Positions 9,205-18,664 of a stretch of DNA of 64,000 nucleotides are shown piece after piece. The stretch comes from an uncultured cyanobacterium (GTDB taxonomy: Bacteria; Cyanobacteriota; Cyanobacteriia; PCC-6307; Cyanobiaceae), in the NCBI GenBank assembly GCA_903917565.1, contig CAIXBB010000030.1, forward strand, positions 1 to 64,000, read 5' to 3'. The position numbers were made by a program, and so were the translations under genes. Position 1 is the first letter of the stretch; each line of letters opens with the position of its first letter. The notes beneath the pieces were generated by a model that was not told the DNA's origin, ran no database searches, and saw only the letters and a list, made by a program, of their open reading frames with translations.

Positions 9205-10833
9205 CTAGCAATGGATGGCGGCCAGCCTGGCTTTGCGCCAATCGCGGTACCTGTCCAAGGCTGCAGAGAGATCCGCTATCCGAAGGGGCTTGGAGAGAAA
9301 GTCGTTCATCCCGGCCGCTTCACATTCCTGACGGTGGGAGCCGAACGAATAGGCCGTCAAAGCGATGATGTAGGTATCTGTAAAGCCTTCGCCACGCAAT
9401 TGACGGGAGGCTGCAATGCCGTCAAGACCTGGCATGGCCACATCCATAAAGATAAGATCCACGCCTCCATCTTTCACCGATTGAACGGCCGCATGGCCGT
9501 CCCCCACCGAATGCGCTGTCAGATTCAATCGACCCAGCATCAACTCGAGGACGCGTTGGTTGACGCGATTATCATCGGCAACGAGGATCCCGGTTGCAGG
9601 ATCCAAGGCGCCATAGGGATTCGTTTTTGCAATCTCAGGTTGCTCCTGTGCTGCCATTGCGAACGGCAGTTTCACCGTAAAACAACTGCCAGATCCGAAG
9701 CTCGAATCAACAGAGATCTGCCCCCCCATCAACTGGCACAATCGGGAGCAGATGGCGAGACCCAATCCGGCACTTTGCTTGGTCTGGGCTGGGTTGGAAT
9801 GGCCGAAGAACTCCTCAAAGATGAGTGGCAGGACCTCTGTCGAGATGCCAATGCCCGTGTCGGAAACATGGAACAACATCATTCTCTCGCCACCCGAAGC
9901 TGGCACTTCTTCGACATTCAGACGAATCTCCCCCTGGTTGGTGTATTTGCAGGCGTTTCCCAATAGGTTGAACAGAATCTGACGCAGCTTAAGATCATCC
10001 CCCACGAGCCATCGCGTTGTTCCTGGTGCAATGCAAAGGTGCAAGCCGAGGCGCCTGACAGAGGCTTGATGCTGAAACAGATTGATGATGTCATTGAGCA
10101 AGCAATGTAAGTCAAATCCTCTGAGTTTCAGCGCAAGGCGGCCGGTTTCAATCTGCGAGATATCCAGAATGTCATTGATCAGACTCAACAGATATTCACC
10201 ACTCTCATGAATCGTTTCGAGCATCTCCCGTTGCTGCCCCGCGATCGAGCTGCTGAGCAGTAAATCCGTCATCCCGATCACGGCATTCAACGGGGTTCGG
10301 ATCTCATGGCTCATGTTCGCCAGAAACCGGGTTTTGGATTGGCTGGCAGCCAACGCCTCATCACGGGCCTGACGCAACTCAAGGGTTCTCTGGGCAACCT
10401 GCTCCTCCAGCTGGTCACGGGCATCAATCAACTTGTCCTGGACCTGGACAATCGCGCTCTGATCCCTGAAGGTGAAAACCAGAGACGGCGTGATCGGCAG
10501 ATTGACGGTGGCCCAGGAGACCTCAAAGACCCTTCGGGGAGGCTCGCTCGACAGTTCCCAGGTGGTGGTTCCTTCTGAATCTGATCCCCAGAAAGGCAGG
10601 TCAGAGTTGGGTTCGGACAGCTCACAGAGGTGTCGTTTGGGAATGATCTGGCTCAGGCAATGGCCAAGGCACTGCAAGCGGGAAAGACCCACAAAACGAT
10701 CAAAAGACGCATTCGTCCATTCCACGATTCCGTTGAGATCGGTGAAGGCGAGAGCCTCATCAACAGCTCCCAAGGCCGCCTCAAGCCTCCCCAGGGTGGT
10801 GCGAAGCTGAGTGAGAAGGTTCAGATCCGGCAT
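9205..10833 (-). CDS. PAS-containing hybrid histidine kinase
   Basis: Cytoplasmic sensor kinase of 542 aa with no membrane segment. A PAS domain (about 15-130, ALAFTDLNGIVEWTNASFDRF) and a coiled-coil linker lead to a HisKA domain with the phosphoacceptor His176 in MSHEIRTP. A HATPase domain follows (N box LLGNACKYTNQG, G1 DTGIGI, G2 AGLGLAI), and a C-terminal receiver carries Asp464 in FMDVAMPG and the Lys of LSKPLR. It is the second gene of a minus-strand pair with the PAS gene 7 bases upstream. No output domain is present, so phosphate must pass to another protein; the receiver-PP2C protein nearby is a candidate. Confidence 0.92.
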   Translation of the reverse strand: MPDLNLLTQLRTTLGRLEAALGAVDEALAFTDLNGIVEWTNASFDRFVGLSRLQCLGHCLSQIIPKRHLCELSEPNSDLPFWGSDSEGTTTWELSSEPPRRVFEVSWATVNLPITPSLVFTFRDQSAIVQVQDKLIDARDQLEEQVAQRTLELRQARDEALAASQSKTRFLANMSHEIRTPLNAVIGMTDLLLSSSIAGQQREMLETIHESGEYLLSLINDILDISQIETGRLALKLRGFDLHCLLNDIINLFQHQASVRRLGLHLCIAPGTTRWLVGDDLKLRQILFNLLGNACKYTNQGEIRLNVEEVPASGGERMMLFHVSDTGIGISTEVLPLIFEEFFGHSNPAQTKQSAGLGLAICSRLCQLMGGQISVDSSFGSGSCFTVKLPFAMAAQEQPEIAKTNPYGALDPATGILVADDNRVNQRVLELMLGRLNLTAHSVGDGHAAVQSVKDGGVDLIFMDVAMPGLDGIAASRQLRGEGFTDTYIIALTAYSFGSHRQECEAAGMNDFLSKPLRIADLSAALDRYRDWRKARLAAIHC

Positions 10834-10840
10834 TCCAGCC

Positions 10841-11197
10841 TCACGTCAGCGGGCGCAGGGTGGCCGCGAACACCCAGCTCTCCCCACTGCGTTCGGCCAC
10901 AATGAAGTGCTCAGAGTTGATGGCTCGGTTGTCTTTGCAGATGGTCATCAGCTCCAGGGGATGGTTGAGGATCTGTGATTCACCAACGATCTGAAAGCGG
11001 GAGAATCCAAGGTGATGAGCGTCTTGAAAGGCGGCTGGCAGAATCATGGAAAGGGACTGACCCTTGAGATCCTCCAATGTCCACCCGTAGGTCTCCACAA
11101 ACAGATCGTTGATCTCCACAATCATCCCTTCCTGATCTGCAGCCACGAAGGGTAGTGGCTTGGAACGGAGCTCGTCGATCGTGACCATGGTCCCCAT
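10841..11197 (-). CDS. Single PAS domain protein
   Basis: 118 aa, consisting of a PAS-like domain only (MIVEINDLFVETYGWTLEDLKGQSLSMILP). No cofactor can be assigned from sequence alone. It precedes the hybrid kinase by 7 bases, so the two are likely co-transcribed and the protein may be a separate sensory subunit for that kinase. An alternative start lies 3 codons in (MVTIDEL). It is divergent from the STAS gene, with a short palindrome in between. Confidence 0.75.
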   Translation of the reverse strand: MGTMVTIDELRSKPLPFVAADQEGMIVEINDLFVETYGWTLEDLKGQSLSMILPAAFQDAHHLGFSRFQIVGESQILNHPLELMTICKDNRAINSEHFIVAERSGESWVFAATLRPLT

Positions 11198-11230
11198 TGC
11201 TGCAGCCGCCTGTTGTTCACAAATCTTAGC

Positions 11231-11247
11231 GCCATGGGGCCCATGGC
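11231..11247. promoter_or_regulatory. 17-bp perfect inverted repeat in a divergent intergenic region
   Basis: GCCATGGG-G-CCCATGGC, two perfect 8-bp arms around one base, lies in the roughly 100-bp gap between the divergent PAS and STAS genes. The shape and place suit an operator for a dimeric regulator. No second copy was noticed, and no promoter hexamers could be assigned with confidence. Confidence 0.35.
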
Positions 11248-11297
11248 ACTCGTCAGAAGAATGGCGCCTTCCGTTGGCAGGGGCTGAAGCTCTAAAA

Positions 11298-11663
11298 ATG
11301 GTAAGATCATCAAAATTTGAGATTCACTTTGTGGGTGATCTTTGCATCCTCAATCCCAAGGGCTTGCTTGACGCTCAGAGCGGCGCTGATCTGCGTCACT
11401 CTATCGGCACGATTCTGGCTGAAAAACCCAGGGACATCCTGATTGATTGCCAGGGCATTGATTTCATGGACAGCAGCGGCTTCGGGGCCCTGGTCTCCGT
11501 GCTGAAGCGGGTCAGGGAGCAAGGGAAGCAGTTGTTTCTTTGTGGTCTCAACAGCCAGGTGCGGATTGTTCTGGAGCTCACCGGCACGGAACGGGTGTTC
11601 AGCATCTTCCCCGACAGCGAAGCCTGCGTCGCCTTCCTGACGCCAGATCCATCAGACGCCTGA
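11298..11663 (+). CDS. STAS-domain anti-sigma factor antagonist
   Basis: 121 aa, a single STAS domain of the SpoIIAA/RsbV class. The motif IDFMDSSGFGAL holds the Ser that RsbW-type kinases phosphorylate in this family, followed by the LFLCGLNSQVRIVLELTG segment. Unphosphorylated forms bind the kinase/anti-sigma partner; PP2C phosphatases reactivate them. The ATG at 11298 is taken because upstream in-frame codons run into the divergent promoter region and the palindrome. It is convergent with the receiver-PP2C gene 23 bases away, its obvious candidate phosphatase. A second STAS gene lies at 20285. Confidence 0.88.
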   Translation: MVRSSKFEIHFVGDLCILNPKGLLDAQSGADLRHSIGTILAEKPRDILIDCQGIDFMDSSGFGALVSVLKRVREQGKQLFLCGLNSQVRIVLELTGTERVFSIFPDSEACVAFLTPDPSDA

Positions 11664-11686
11664 ATCCCATCAACGGCAGAAGCATT

Positions 11687-12847
11687 TCAAGGAAGCAGGG
11701 CACGGATGACCGAATAATCATCCGTGAATGGTGCATTGGCCGTGAAGTCATGGATCTGTGACAGCAACCGGTCCAAGCCATTGTCGTCGGCAAGCAGACC
11801 TCGGCAATGCTCCACCAGATCCATGAACTCGCTCAGCGACCCCATCACACCTCCGGGCCTGGGCACTTCGTAGAGGCCGTCGCTGTAGACGAGCAGGCAG
11901 CCCCCCTCGCCAACCTCAAGGCTCTCTACGTCATAGGTCGACTCTTCAAACAGACCCACAGCCATGCCCTGGCCCCTGAGCCAGCGGCAGGGAAACGCCC
12001 CTGTACGGCTCTAGAGCAAGGCAGGGGGATGGCCCGCACTGGCATAGCGCAGTGTCCTGCTGGAGCGCTCGTACACTCCGTACCACATCGTCAGGTAGCG
12101 ACCCTGGTGGCGCTCCATCTGAAAACCGGCGTTCAGGGCCTTCAACACCGCTGCCGGATCAAGGAGGTCGACGGGCAACGAACGGGAACGCAACTGGTTG
12201 TGGACTGATATCGAGGGGAAAGCCGCCGCCAGTCCATGGCCTGATGCATCGGTGAGATAAATGACGAAATGATCGTCATCAAACCAGAAGAAATCGAAGG
12301 AATCGCCTCCCAGTTCATGGGAGGGTTCGAAGCGGGAATCCACCTGGACGGCACCGCTGATGGCCTGTGGCAGCAGCGATCGCACGTAACTGGCCGCTTC
12401 CTCGAGCTCCTGATCCAGTCGGGCCTTCTGATGACGCAGCTCTTCGGCCAGAGCCTTCAGCCGTTCGTTGGCCTGGTGCAGACGAATGCCAGAGCGGACG
12501 CGCGCCAGCAGCTCCTCGGGGTCGACCGGCTTGCTGAGGAAATCATCGGCGCCACAATCGAGCCCTTCCACCCGGTCCTCCACCCGTGAACGGGAGGTCA
12601 GCAGGATGAAATAGGCAGCCTTGAGAGCAGGATCCGCTTTGAACGCCCGGCAGACCTCCAGCCCATCCATGCCATCCATCAACCAGTCGCAGAGGATCAC
12701 CGTTGGTGGGCATCGGCGGGCTTCCAGAAGGGCCCGTTCACCGGATTCAACGACCTGAAGCTGATAACCCTGCGACTGGAGACGCACCTGAAGGATGCGG
12801 TCATCATCGACGAGAAGGATCTTCATCGGGGCGGAACAGTCGTCCAT
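11687..12847 (-). pseudogene. Receiver-PP2C (RsbU-like) phosphatase interrupted by one in-frame amber codon
   Basis: Would encode about 386 aa: a receiver domain (about 8-125; LLVDDDRIL, phospho-acceptor Asp in VILCDWLMDGMDG, Lys in LSKPVD), a short coiled coil, then a SpoIIE/PP2C phosphatase (GGDSFDFFWF, DASGHGLAAAF, C-terminal FTDDYSVIRA). A TAG at 12011-12013 falls just after SAGHPPALL, and the same frame continues at once with SRTGAFPCRWLRGQGMAVGLF, which is normal PP2C sequence. The lesion is a single nonsense codon; a Leu (TTG) or Gln (CAG) codon is likely ancestral. Last gene of the H-NOX/kinase operon. Possible explanations are a recent mutation, a sequencing error or readthrough. Confidence 0.85.
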
Positions 12848-12854
12848 GGCGAGA

Positions 12855-15404
12855 TCAGGATGCCGCGGGGTGACGGAGCCGCAGGGCCTCGCTCACCCGT
12901 CCGGCTTCAACCAGCAACTGCTCAACTCCGACGTGGGGCCACGCCTCCGAATCGGTGCGCAGAGCGTCCTCAACCTGACCGCACAACATGGCCAACCGCA
13001 GCGCCCCAAGGCTGGCACTGGGGGAACGCAGGGAATGGGCGGCGGAGATCATCGCGGCGGCATCGTGGTGCTGCTGGGCCAGCACCAGTGCGGACACCAG
13101 GCGCATCGCGTCATCGAGATAGAGGTCGATCAACTCCTGGAGCATGGCCTGGGACTCATCACCAAGAGCGTGTGCCAATTCCTGCCAGGCGGCGTCATCG
13201 ATCGGGTCGGGCCCATCTCCCCCCACTGGAGCAACGGGCTGGGGGCGAGGTTGGTAGTGCTCCAAGGCGTAGGACAGCTGCGCGGGGAGGATCGGCTTAC
13301 TCAGAAAATCGTCCATGCCAGCGCGAAGGCAGGCCTGTCGATCCTCAGGACGACCATGGGCCGTCATGGCGATGATCCAGGGTTGCACAAATGGAGCCGG
13401 TAGCCCGCGGATGGCCCGCGTGGTGCCGTAGCCATCAAGCTCGGGCATCTGAACGTCCATGAACAGAACGTCGTAGGGGTGCTCCTGCACGGCGCCGAGC
13501 GCTTCGGGACCGGAAGCCGCCGTATCGGGCAGATAGCCGAAGCGTTGCAGCATCTGTACAGCAAGCCTTCGGTTCAAAGGGATGTCATCCACCACAAGAA
13601 GGCGCAGGGGCAGCCGGTCGGCGAGGCGATAGGAGCCAGCATCTGCGGCCGGATGAGCCGGTAGACCTGCCGCCCGTGGGAGCCCGGAGTCCATCGACGG
13701 GTGACTCTCCGCTGGGCTCTGCAACTGCTTCAGGAGGGCTCGACGCAGCTGCTCCAATCGAACAGGCTTGCGCAGCACCACTGGCGGTGTGGCGGACAGG
13801 GAAACCAGCTCTGGCAACTTGCCATGGTCCGCCAGAACGATCCATGGACAGGCGAGAAGCCAGGGGTCCTGCAGAAGGGTCGTTGGCGCCTGATCCCCCT
13901 GCCGGCAGAGCATGCGGCCATCAATCACCAAGACGCCAGGGTTGAACTCAGGCCTCTGGGGACGATCGGAGCGCAGGGAGTCCCCGTCAGGATCGGGGGC
14001 GAACACGCGGAGCCCCATCCGACCGACTTGCTGCTGCAGCAGCCGGCGAAGGGTGGGATTGTTAACCAGCAGGAGAACCGCGGCTAGGGGCTGGGAAGGC
14101 ACCAGCGCGGTGGGGATGGGGGGCGGTGCAGGACAGGCAGGGTCAAGCTGAAGCTGCAGCGAGAAAGTGAAGAGGCTGCCCTGGCCCTCCACACTTTCCA
14201 GCCTGATCGTGCCGCCCATCAGTTCACACAGGCGACGGGTGATTGCCAGACCAAGCCCGGTCCCCCCATAACGCCGAGCCATGGAGGGATCAGCCTGCCG
14301 AAATGGCTCGAAGAGGTGGGGAATCAACTCGCTGGAGACGCCGATGCCGGTGTCCTGAACCTGGAACCTGAAGCGGCAGGATGGGGGCAGGCCAGGGTCG
14401 ACGTTGATGGGCTCCGCCGACACCGCGACAAGGATCTCACCCTGGGAGGTGAACTTGACGGCGTTGCTAAGAAGGTTCCAGAGGATCTGACGTAGGCGGG
14501 TGAGATCGCCAATCACGGCCGAGGGGGTGCCTGGCTCGATGTCCAGGATCAATTCCACCTCCTGACCCAGAAGGCGGGAAGCGCTCAGAAAAAGGGCATC
14601 CTCAATACAGATACGGAGGTCAAAACACTGCTCATCCAGTTGCATGGCACCGGATTCAATCTTAGAGAAGTCAAGAATGTCATTGATGATCGTCAACAGG
14701 GAGTCGGTACTGCTGTTGATGATCTCGACATACTCCCGATCCACCGGGTCGAGATGGGAGTCCTGGAGCAGCCCTGCCATGCCGAGGATGGCATTCATGG
14801 GCGTTCGGATCTCATGGCTCATTGTGGCCAGGAATGTATCCTTGGCGATATTGGCGTCTTCGGCGGCCTGCCTTGCCGCCTCAAGCTCAGCGTTGAGCGT
14901 GGAGAGGCGCTCGGTGGACGCGCGCAGTTCTTCCTGCTGCGTCTTCAGAATACCATTGAGCTTCTGACTTTTCGCAAGTGCGACATTGCGCGATTGCAAT
15001 AGAAATAGAAAGTCAACAAGGGAATCATGCAAAGGAAAATCATCGATCTTCAATCCAAGTAAGCTCAGGTCTGCGAGATGCAGCAAACAGGGAGTGCCAA
15101 CAAAAAGCAGCCGCTTAGCTTCATCAAAGCGACAGATCTGTCCCTCCAACTGCAAGGGAATGGAATGCGCCTTCAGGATCACACGCTGTTCAACGGAATC
15201 CCAAAGACCATGATAGTCAAAGGGGACATCAGGGCGCAGCAGTTCAAACTGATCGCAGAGCGACTGTCCGACCAGATCCGGACCGGGAAGAATGCGGCGG
15301 AGCACAGAGCCGGCAGACTGAATCCTCAGCTGCCCATCGAGAACGAGATGGAAAGGAAAGAGAGGATCGAGAAGTTGGCCAGGCAGCTGGGGGAAGAAAT
15401 CCAT
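12855..15404 (-). CDS. H-NOX-associated (HNOBA) hybrid histidine kinase with two receivers and HPt
   Basis: About 849 aa from the ATG at 15404, 16 bases after the H-NOX stop. Residues about 10-150 match the HNOBA domain of soluble guanylate cyclase and H-NOX kinases ([48 protein letters not shown]). Then come a coiled coil, HisKA with His197 ([12 protein letters not shown]), HATPase ([29 protein letters not shown]), a degenerate receiver (about 440-560; LLLVNNP replaces the acidic pair), an intact receiver (Asp650 in [14 protein letters not shown]) and a C-terminal HPt domain with His790 ([14 protein letters not shown]). A complete phosphorelay to HPt is thus encoded. The receiver-PP2C gene starts 7 bases downstream and is the likely target. 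Confidence 0.92.
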   Translation of the reverse strand: MDFFPQLPGQLLDPLFPFHLVLDGQLRIQSAGSVLRRILPGPDLVGQSLCDQFELLRPDVPFDYHGLWDSVEQRVILKAHSIPLQLEGQICRFDEAKRLLFVGTPCLLHLADLSLLGLKIDDFPLHDSLVDFLFLLQSRNVALAKSQKLNGILKTQQEELRASTERLSTLNAELEAARQAAEDANIAKDTFLATMSHEIRTPMNAILGMAGLLQDSHLDPVDREYVEIINSSTDSLLTIINDILDFSKIESGAMQLDEQCFDLRICIEDALFLSASRLLGQEVELILDIEPGTPSAVIGDLTRLRQILWNLLSNAVKFTSQGEILVAVSAEPINVDPGLPPSCRFRFQVQDTGIGVSSELIPHLFEPFRQADPSMARRYGGTGLGLAITRRLCELMGGTIRLESVEGQGSLFTFSLQLQLDPACPAPPPIPTALVPSQPLAAVLLLVNNPTLRRLLQQQVGRMGLRVFAPDPDGDSLRSDRPQRPEFNPGVLVIDGRMLCRQGDQAPTTLLQDPWLLACPWIVLADHGKLPELVSLSATPPVVLRKPVRLEQLRRALLKQLQSPAESHPSMDSGLPRAAGLPAHPAADAGSYRLADRLPLRLLVVDDIPLNRRLAVQMLQRFGYLPDTAASGPEALGAVQEHPYDVLFMDVQMPELDGYGTTRAIRGLPAPFVQPWIIAMTAHGRPEDRQACLRAGMDDFLSKPILPAQLSYALEHYQPRPQPVAPVGGDGPDPIDDAAWQELAHALGDESQAMLQELIDLYLDDAMRLVSALVLAQQHHDAAAMISAAHSLRSPSASLGALRLAMLCGQVEDALRTDSEAWPHVGVEQLLVEAGRVSEALRLRHPAAS

Positions 15405-15420
15405 GATCAACAGCAAGTCC

Positions 15421-16020
15421 TCATTCGCGAGCGTCACGTGAATCGGGATGGGCAGCGGAGACGTCGGCCGGCGGAGAGAGGCAAACATGGAGGAGCTCCC
15501 TCGCATCGCCCCGCTCCCGAGAGGCGATCTGGTCAACCGTCAAAGGGGTATGAAATGGTTGACCCAGGCCGTGAAAAAGGACCGTCACCATCGGAGCCAG
15601 ACCTTTTCGCTTGGAGCGATACTCCAACGTAATTGATCGATCAGCCCTGTGCTCACAGCGGAAGAAGGGCGGTTGCAGCTCCGGAAAAGCGACCGCAGCC
15701 CGGGCGTCGAGATTGTCGAGCTGATCCAGAAGATCCGGCAACGTTTCGCCCGTGCTCTCAAGCAGCTGTTCGTAGCCTTCCAATGCCGTGTAGGTGATCC
15801 AGTACTCACCAAAGGCCTGCATGATCTGATCAGCCGACAGGCCAAGTTCCACTGTGGCTGCGGCCACAAGGCGATGGCCCACGTCGTCGGTATAAGCCTG
15901 GTACGTCAAGAAGAAATCTAGATCCTTCAGTTCGGCCCTGTCCTTGACCCGTTGCCAGACATCCTCACCATGCTGTGTGCAGACCATCTGTTGGATGGCC
16001 CGGTTGACAAGCCCGTACAT
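15421..16020 (-). CDS. H-NOX domain protein lacking the proximal heme histidine
   Basis: 199 aa; residues 1-180 form an H-NOX (heme nitric oxide/oxygen binding) domain, starting [13 protein letters not shown]. By eye it aligns without gaps to soluble guanylate cyclase beta1 for the first 120 residues. The YxSxR heme-propionate motif is kept (Tyr134, Ser136, Arg138 in EYRSKR) and so is Pro113. However, the proximal heme ligand position (His105 in sGC beta1) is Asp105, codon GAC at 15706-15708. Canonical heme ligation is therefore not expected. The gene lies directly before the HNOBA hybrid kinase, the usual operon partner. The last ~20 residues are polar and probably disordered. Confidence 0.93.
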   Translation of the reverse strand: MYGLVNRAIQQMVCTQHGEDVWQRVKDRAELKDLDFFLTYQAYTDDVGHRLVAAATVELGLSADQIMQAFGEYWITYTALEGYEQLLESTGETLPDLLDQLDNLDARAAVAFPELQPPFFRCEHRADRSITLEYRSKRKGLAPMVTVLFHGLGQPFHTPLTVDQIASRERGDARELLHVCLSPPADVSAAHPDSRDARE

Positions 16021-16072
16021 GTCTAAACAGACAATAAATCAAATCTAGCCCAGACTGGCAGGGAGACTTCTT

Positions 16073-17134
16073 TCAGGCAGCGCCGGGCAGTTGATCGAGG
16101 CACCACTGGAAGTCGCGACGAACCTGCGCGCGGACAGGCTGGTGATCGAACAGGCGGCCTCGGGTGGCCAGAATGGCCGGCATCGCCGTCGCAGGCTCCA
16201 GGCTGGCAAGATCACAGCCGGGGAGGTCGAGACGATGGCAAAGATCCCGTCCCTTATTGGAATAGTGGAGGTGGTAAGGAACCCGCCCGGCCGCCAGCGA
16301 CAGAACAGCCGTGTGAAAACGCACAGCAATGACGAGATCCACCAAGGCGAACAGAGCCATGGCAAGCTGCCAACTGGGAACCTTCGGATCATCCACGAAA
16401 GGATTCAGAATGGCGGTCCCGGGGGAGCGTTCCTGGATGGCGGCGGCCACCTCCAGATCATTGTCAGAACCGTAGGCACCCGACTGAATCAGGATCAAAG
16501 GCCTGAGCCCCTCCTCGGTGAGATTGGCGCAGAGTTGGGCCATCCTGACCACAAAGTCCTGGTTGTCGTGGCCATACATGCTGTCGAAACCACGGACCGA
16601 CAGCACAGCCGCCTTGCTGGGATCAATGGCCAACCTCTCAAGGCATTGACGCGCCAAGGCCTCTGCCAGGAGCGAGCCCTCAAGGACGAACGCAACGTCG
16701 TAAGACAGCCGTGCCTTCACGCCAGCGGCGCAGAGTCGCTTGTGACTTTCAGCATCCCGCACACAGACAGCAGCCAGTCGCTTCAAATAGCGCTGCAGCA
16801 TCAGAAAGCTGAGGCCGTGGCAGGATCGTGGAATTGACTGTCCGAAAAGAATGGTGCGCTTGGGACTGTGCCGCAGTTCGGCCAGGTTCTTGAGAAACGC
16901 TTTGGTGACGAACCATTCGCGCGAGTTATTGAAGATGTCCCCACCCACACTGACGTAAGCGTCGCAGTTCCGAGGCCTGTAGGGTAGGAAGTTGACCCCA
17001 AGAGTGGGATCCGGCCGTTCATCCTGAACGCAGCCCACCAGCTCCACGTCTGGTAGCAGTTTGCGAAAAGCACTATAGATGGCTGCATCACCCAGATTCA
17101 GGGTGCTGTAGGCGTTGATCAGGCCAATGCGCAC
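16073..17134 (-). CDS. Polysaccharide pyruvyltransferase family protein
   Basis: About 353 aa from the GTG at 17134, which begins directly at the conserved RIGLINAYSTLNLGDAAI segment. The family adds pyruvate ketals to exopolysaccharide sugars; the C-terminal hallmark VIAVRFHTAVLSLAAG followed by the NKGRDLC region is present, and the glycosyltransferase-B-like two-lobed layout is plausible. A longer form from an ATG at 17197 is possible but adds an unlikely polar tail. It sits 52 bases upstream of the H-NOX gene on the same strand, so it may head that operon. No signal peptide is seen; it probably acts in the cytoplasm on lipid-linked sugars. Confidence 0.85.
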   Translation of the reverse strand: MRIGLINAYSTLNLGDAAIYSAFRKLLPDVELVGCVQDERPDPTLGVNFLPYRPRNCDAYVSVGGDIFNNSREWFVTKAFLKNLAELRHSPKRTILFGQSIPRSCHGLSFLMLQRYLKRLAAVCVRDAESHKRLCAAGVKARLSYDVAFVLEGSLLAEALARQCLERLAIDPSKAAVLSVRGFDSMYGHDNQDFVVRMAQLCANLTEEGLRPLILIQSGAYGSDNDLEVAAAIQERSPGTAILNPFVDDPKVPSWQLAMALFALVDLVIAVRFHTAVLSLAAGRVPYHLHYSNKGRDLCHRLDLPGCDLASLEPATAMPAILATRGRLFDHQPVRAQVRRDFQWCLDQLPGAA

Positions 17135-17254
17135 GGAAGATAGAAAAAGAAAAAACTGTTCTGGAGACGACGCGTGAGGTTTCGACGCGTTGCGCATGGT
17201 TCCAGAGTAAAGCAGGAGCATGACACTCGTTGTCATCGTATCAGCCCGATGACG

Positions 17255-17277
17255 TGACCCCATGACTGGTCCAGTTC
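17255..17277. repeat. Probable terminal inverted repeat of an IS3-family element (one end)
   Basis: TGACCCCATGACTGGTCCAG lies 21 bases beyond the transposase stop and resembles IS3-family ends (TGA at the tip, GGTCCAG core). A poor partial match to its complement (AACTGGAGCCAG) occurs at 18177, too weak to call the other end. The target duplication cannot be recognised. Confidence 0.35.
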
Positions 17278-17297
17278 CTCTGAGAGCTGGTGGGTTG

Positions 17298-17950
17298 TCA
17301 AGCCGCTCTGCACTGCTGGAGGATATCCAGGGGCATACGCCCCTGGAGCGCCGAATGCGGTCTGTCGCTGATGTACTCGATTCGGTGCTGCTCTGCCAAC
17401 AGCCTGGCTTCCGGCACCGAGACAAACAGCTCAATAGTCAGAAATTCAACTCTGAACCGGGTGTTGTAGATGACGTCGATTGGAGCTCACAGGATTCCAC
17501 GAATGGATTCTCCCAGGGTGAACCTGGCGCGATGTACGCCATGCCTGTTCCACTACCTGTGCACCACTCCTGCAGTGCATGGGCAATGAACTAAGGGCCA
17601 TTGTCCATGCGCAGGTGAGTCGCTGGTGGTGAGAGCTTGAGCAGCTCCAGGATCGTGCCGATCACGTCAACAGCTCCGCATCTCCGACCGACACGAATCA
17701 CCAGGCAGAGGCGGCTGAATTCATTCACCACGTTGAGAACCTTCAGCATGCGGCCATCCTTCGTCAGATCGAGCTGGAAATCGATCGCCCAGACGTGTTG
17801 CGGGTACTCGGCTCTCAGCAGCTCCGTGGAGCAGTCGACCGGGCCTGAACGCTTCCGTCGGCACGGCAGGAGCCTCTCAAGCCCCTCCTTCCGCCAGATC
17901 CAATGCGCCCACTTGTCATTGACACCCCAGCCCTCAAGCCAATGACGCCG
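17298..17950 (-). pseudogene. IS3-family transposase (OrfB) remnant
   Basis: Read on the minus strand, the DDE integrase core is recognisable: REGW-like GWGVNDKW, VWAIDFQLDLTKDG (first Asp), THLRMDNGP (second Asp), GSPWENPFVES (Glu) and the C-terminal IEYISDRPHSALQG. It is broken by a TAG at 17591-17593 directly after DNGP, by a frameshift after PFVES, and by loss of the N-terminal third. No intact OrfA lies near it. It is not expected to be functional. Confidence 0.85.
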
Positions 17951-18338
17951 TTACACCAGACAGTTTCTGGATGATCAGCGTCAAAGAGACGCTGTCGAAA
18001 GCAAAAGCGTACAGGGGAAGCGGTGGATTAATTCAGGCATGACTCACGAGAAGCTGACTGCCACCCAATGATCAGCTATTGTAACTTCTTTCTGGCCATT
18101 GAAGCTTCGTATTACATCCACTCGTCGGCAATGAAGACATCCGAGAATCCGAGAAGTGACTCTTGAGCAATCAACCAACTGGAGCCAGAGGATCACGCAA
18201 AGATGAGCCAGGACTTCTCCACTCTGTTGGCTTGGGACTGAATTCTCAACTATTGCATCAGTCTCCAATGAAGAAGGAGTTTGCTCCCCAAGACTGAAGA
18301 CCAGAGAATAGACGAAAGACAGCACCTGTGAAATAAGG
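17951..18338. other. AT-richer stretch with no supported gene
   Basis: Between the transposase remnant and the glycosyltransferase fragment the base composition drops visibly below the surrounding DNA. A 7-bp stem hairpin (CAGCGTC-AAAGA-GACGCTG) lies at 17976-17994. A minus-strand frame of 93 codons (18044-18325) is open, but its product resembles nothing I recognise and it lacks a clear ribosome-binding site. It is best read as decayed, imported DNA. Confidence 0.5.
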
Positions 18339-18659
18339 TCAGGCAGAGCGCATCAGACGCCGCAGCTTTCCCTCCACCATCTCCAAGGTAGGGATAGAGC
18401 GGACAAACTTTTTATAGACGGCTGCTATTCCAAATAGCTTGACAGGACGCTGACCAGCAAATGCGGTTCGATCCAATAGTGCAAACCATCGATCTTGAAA
18501 ATTCGCGGCATAATCTGCGTGCCATGGTTTGACTTTTCCTAAAAAATGGATAATACCGTCTGAAAAGTCAGCATCAGCCTTGCCTTTAGAAGTATTCCAT
18601 TTCGGATCGAGGATCAACCAATCGCCTGCCAAGACCATGTTCAAAGCGTCCTGATCCAT
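18339..18659 (-). pseudogene. Glycosyltransferase family 8 fragment (C-terminal third)
   Basis: The minus strand encodes 106 residues that match the C-terminal part of GT8 enzymes (LgtC/WaaJ type): DQDALNMVLAGDWLILDPKWN followed by IIHFLGKVKPWHADY, the usual metal-binding H..G..KPW motif. The N-terminal nucleotide-binding region with its DxD motif is absent; sequence beyond about 18660 belongs to another gene on the opposite strand. Base composition is distinctly AT-richer than the core genes, consistent with transfer. Non-functional as it stands. Confidence 0.75.
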
Positions 18660-18664
18660 TTGGT

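Noticed and set aside
12376-12383. HIP1-type GCGATCGC palindromes (also at 23890, 39308, 52117, 54169)
   Set aside because: Only a handful were noticed in 64 kb, all inside genes. This is far from the dense iteration seen in HIP1-rich cyanobacteria, so it is not reported as a repeat system.
18044-18325. 93-codon minus-strand frame in the AT-rich stretch
   Set aside because: No recognisable motif, no clear ribosome-binding site, and the region looks decayed.
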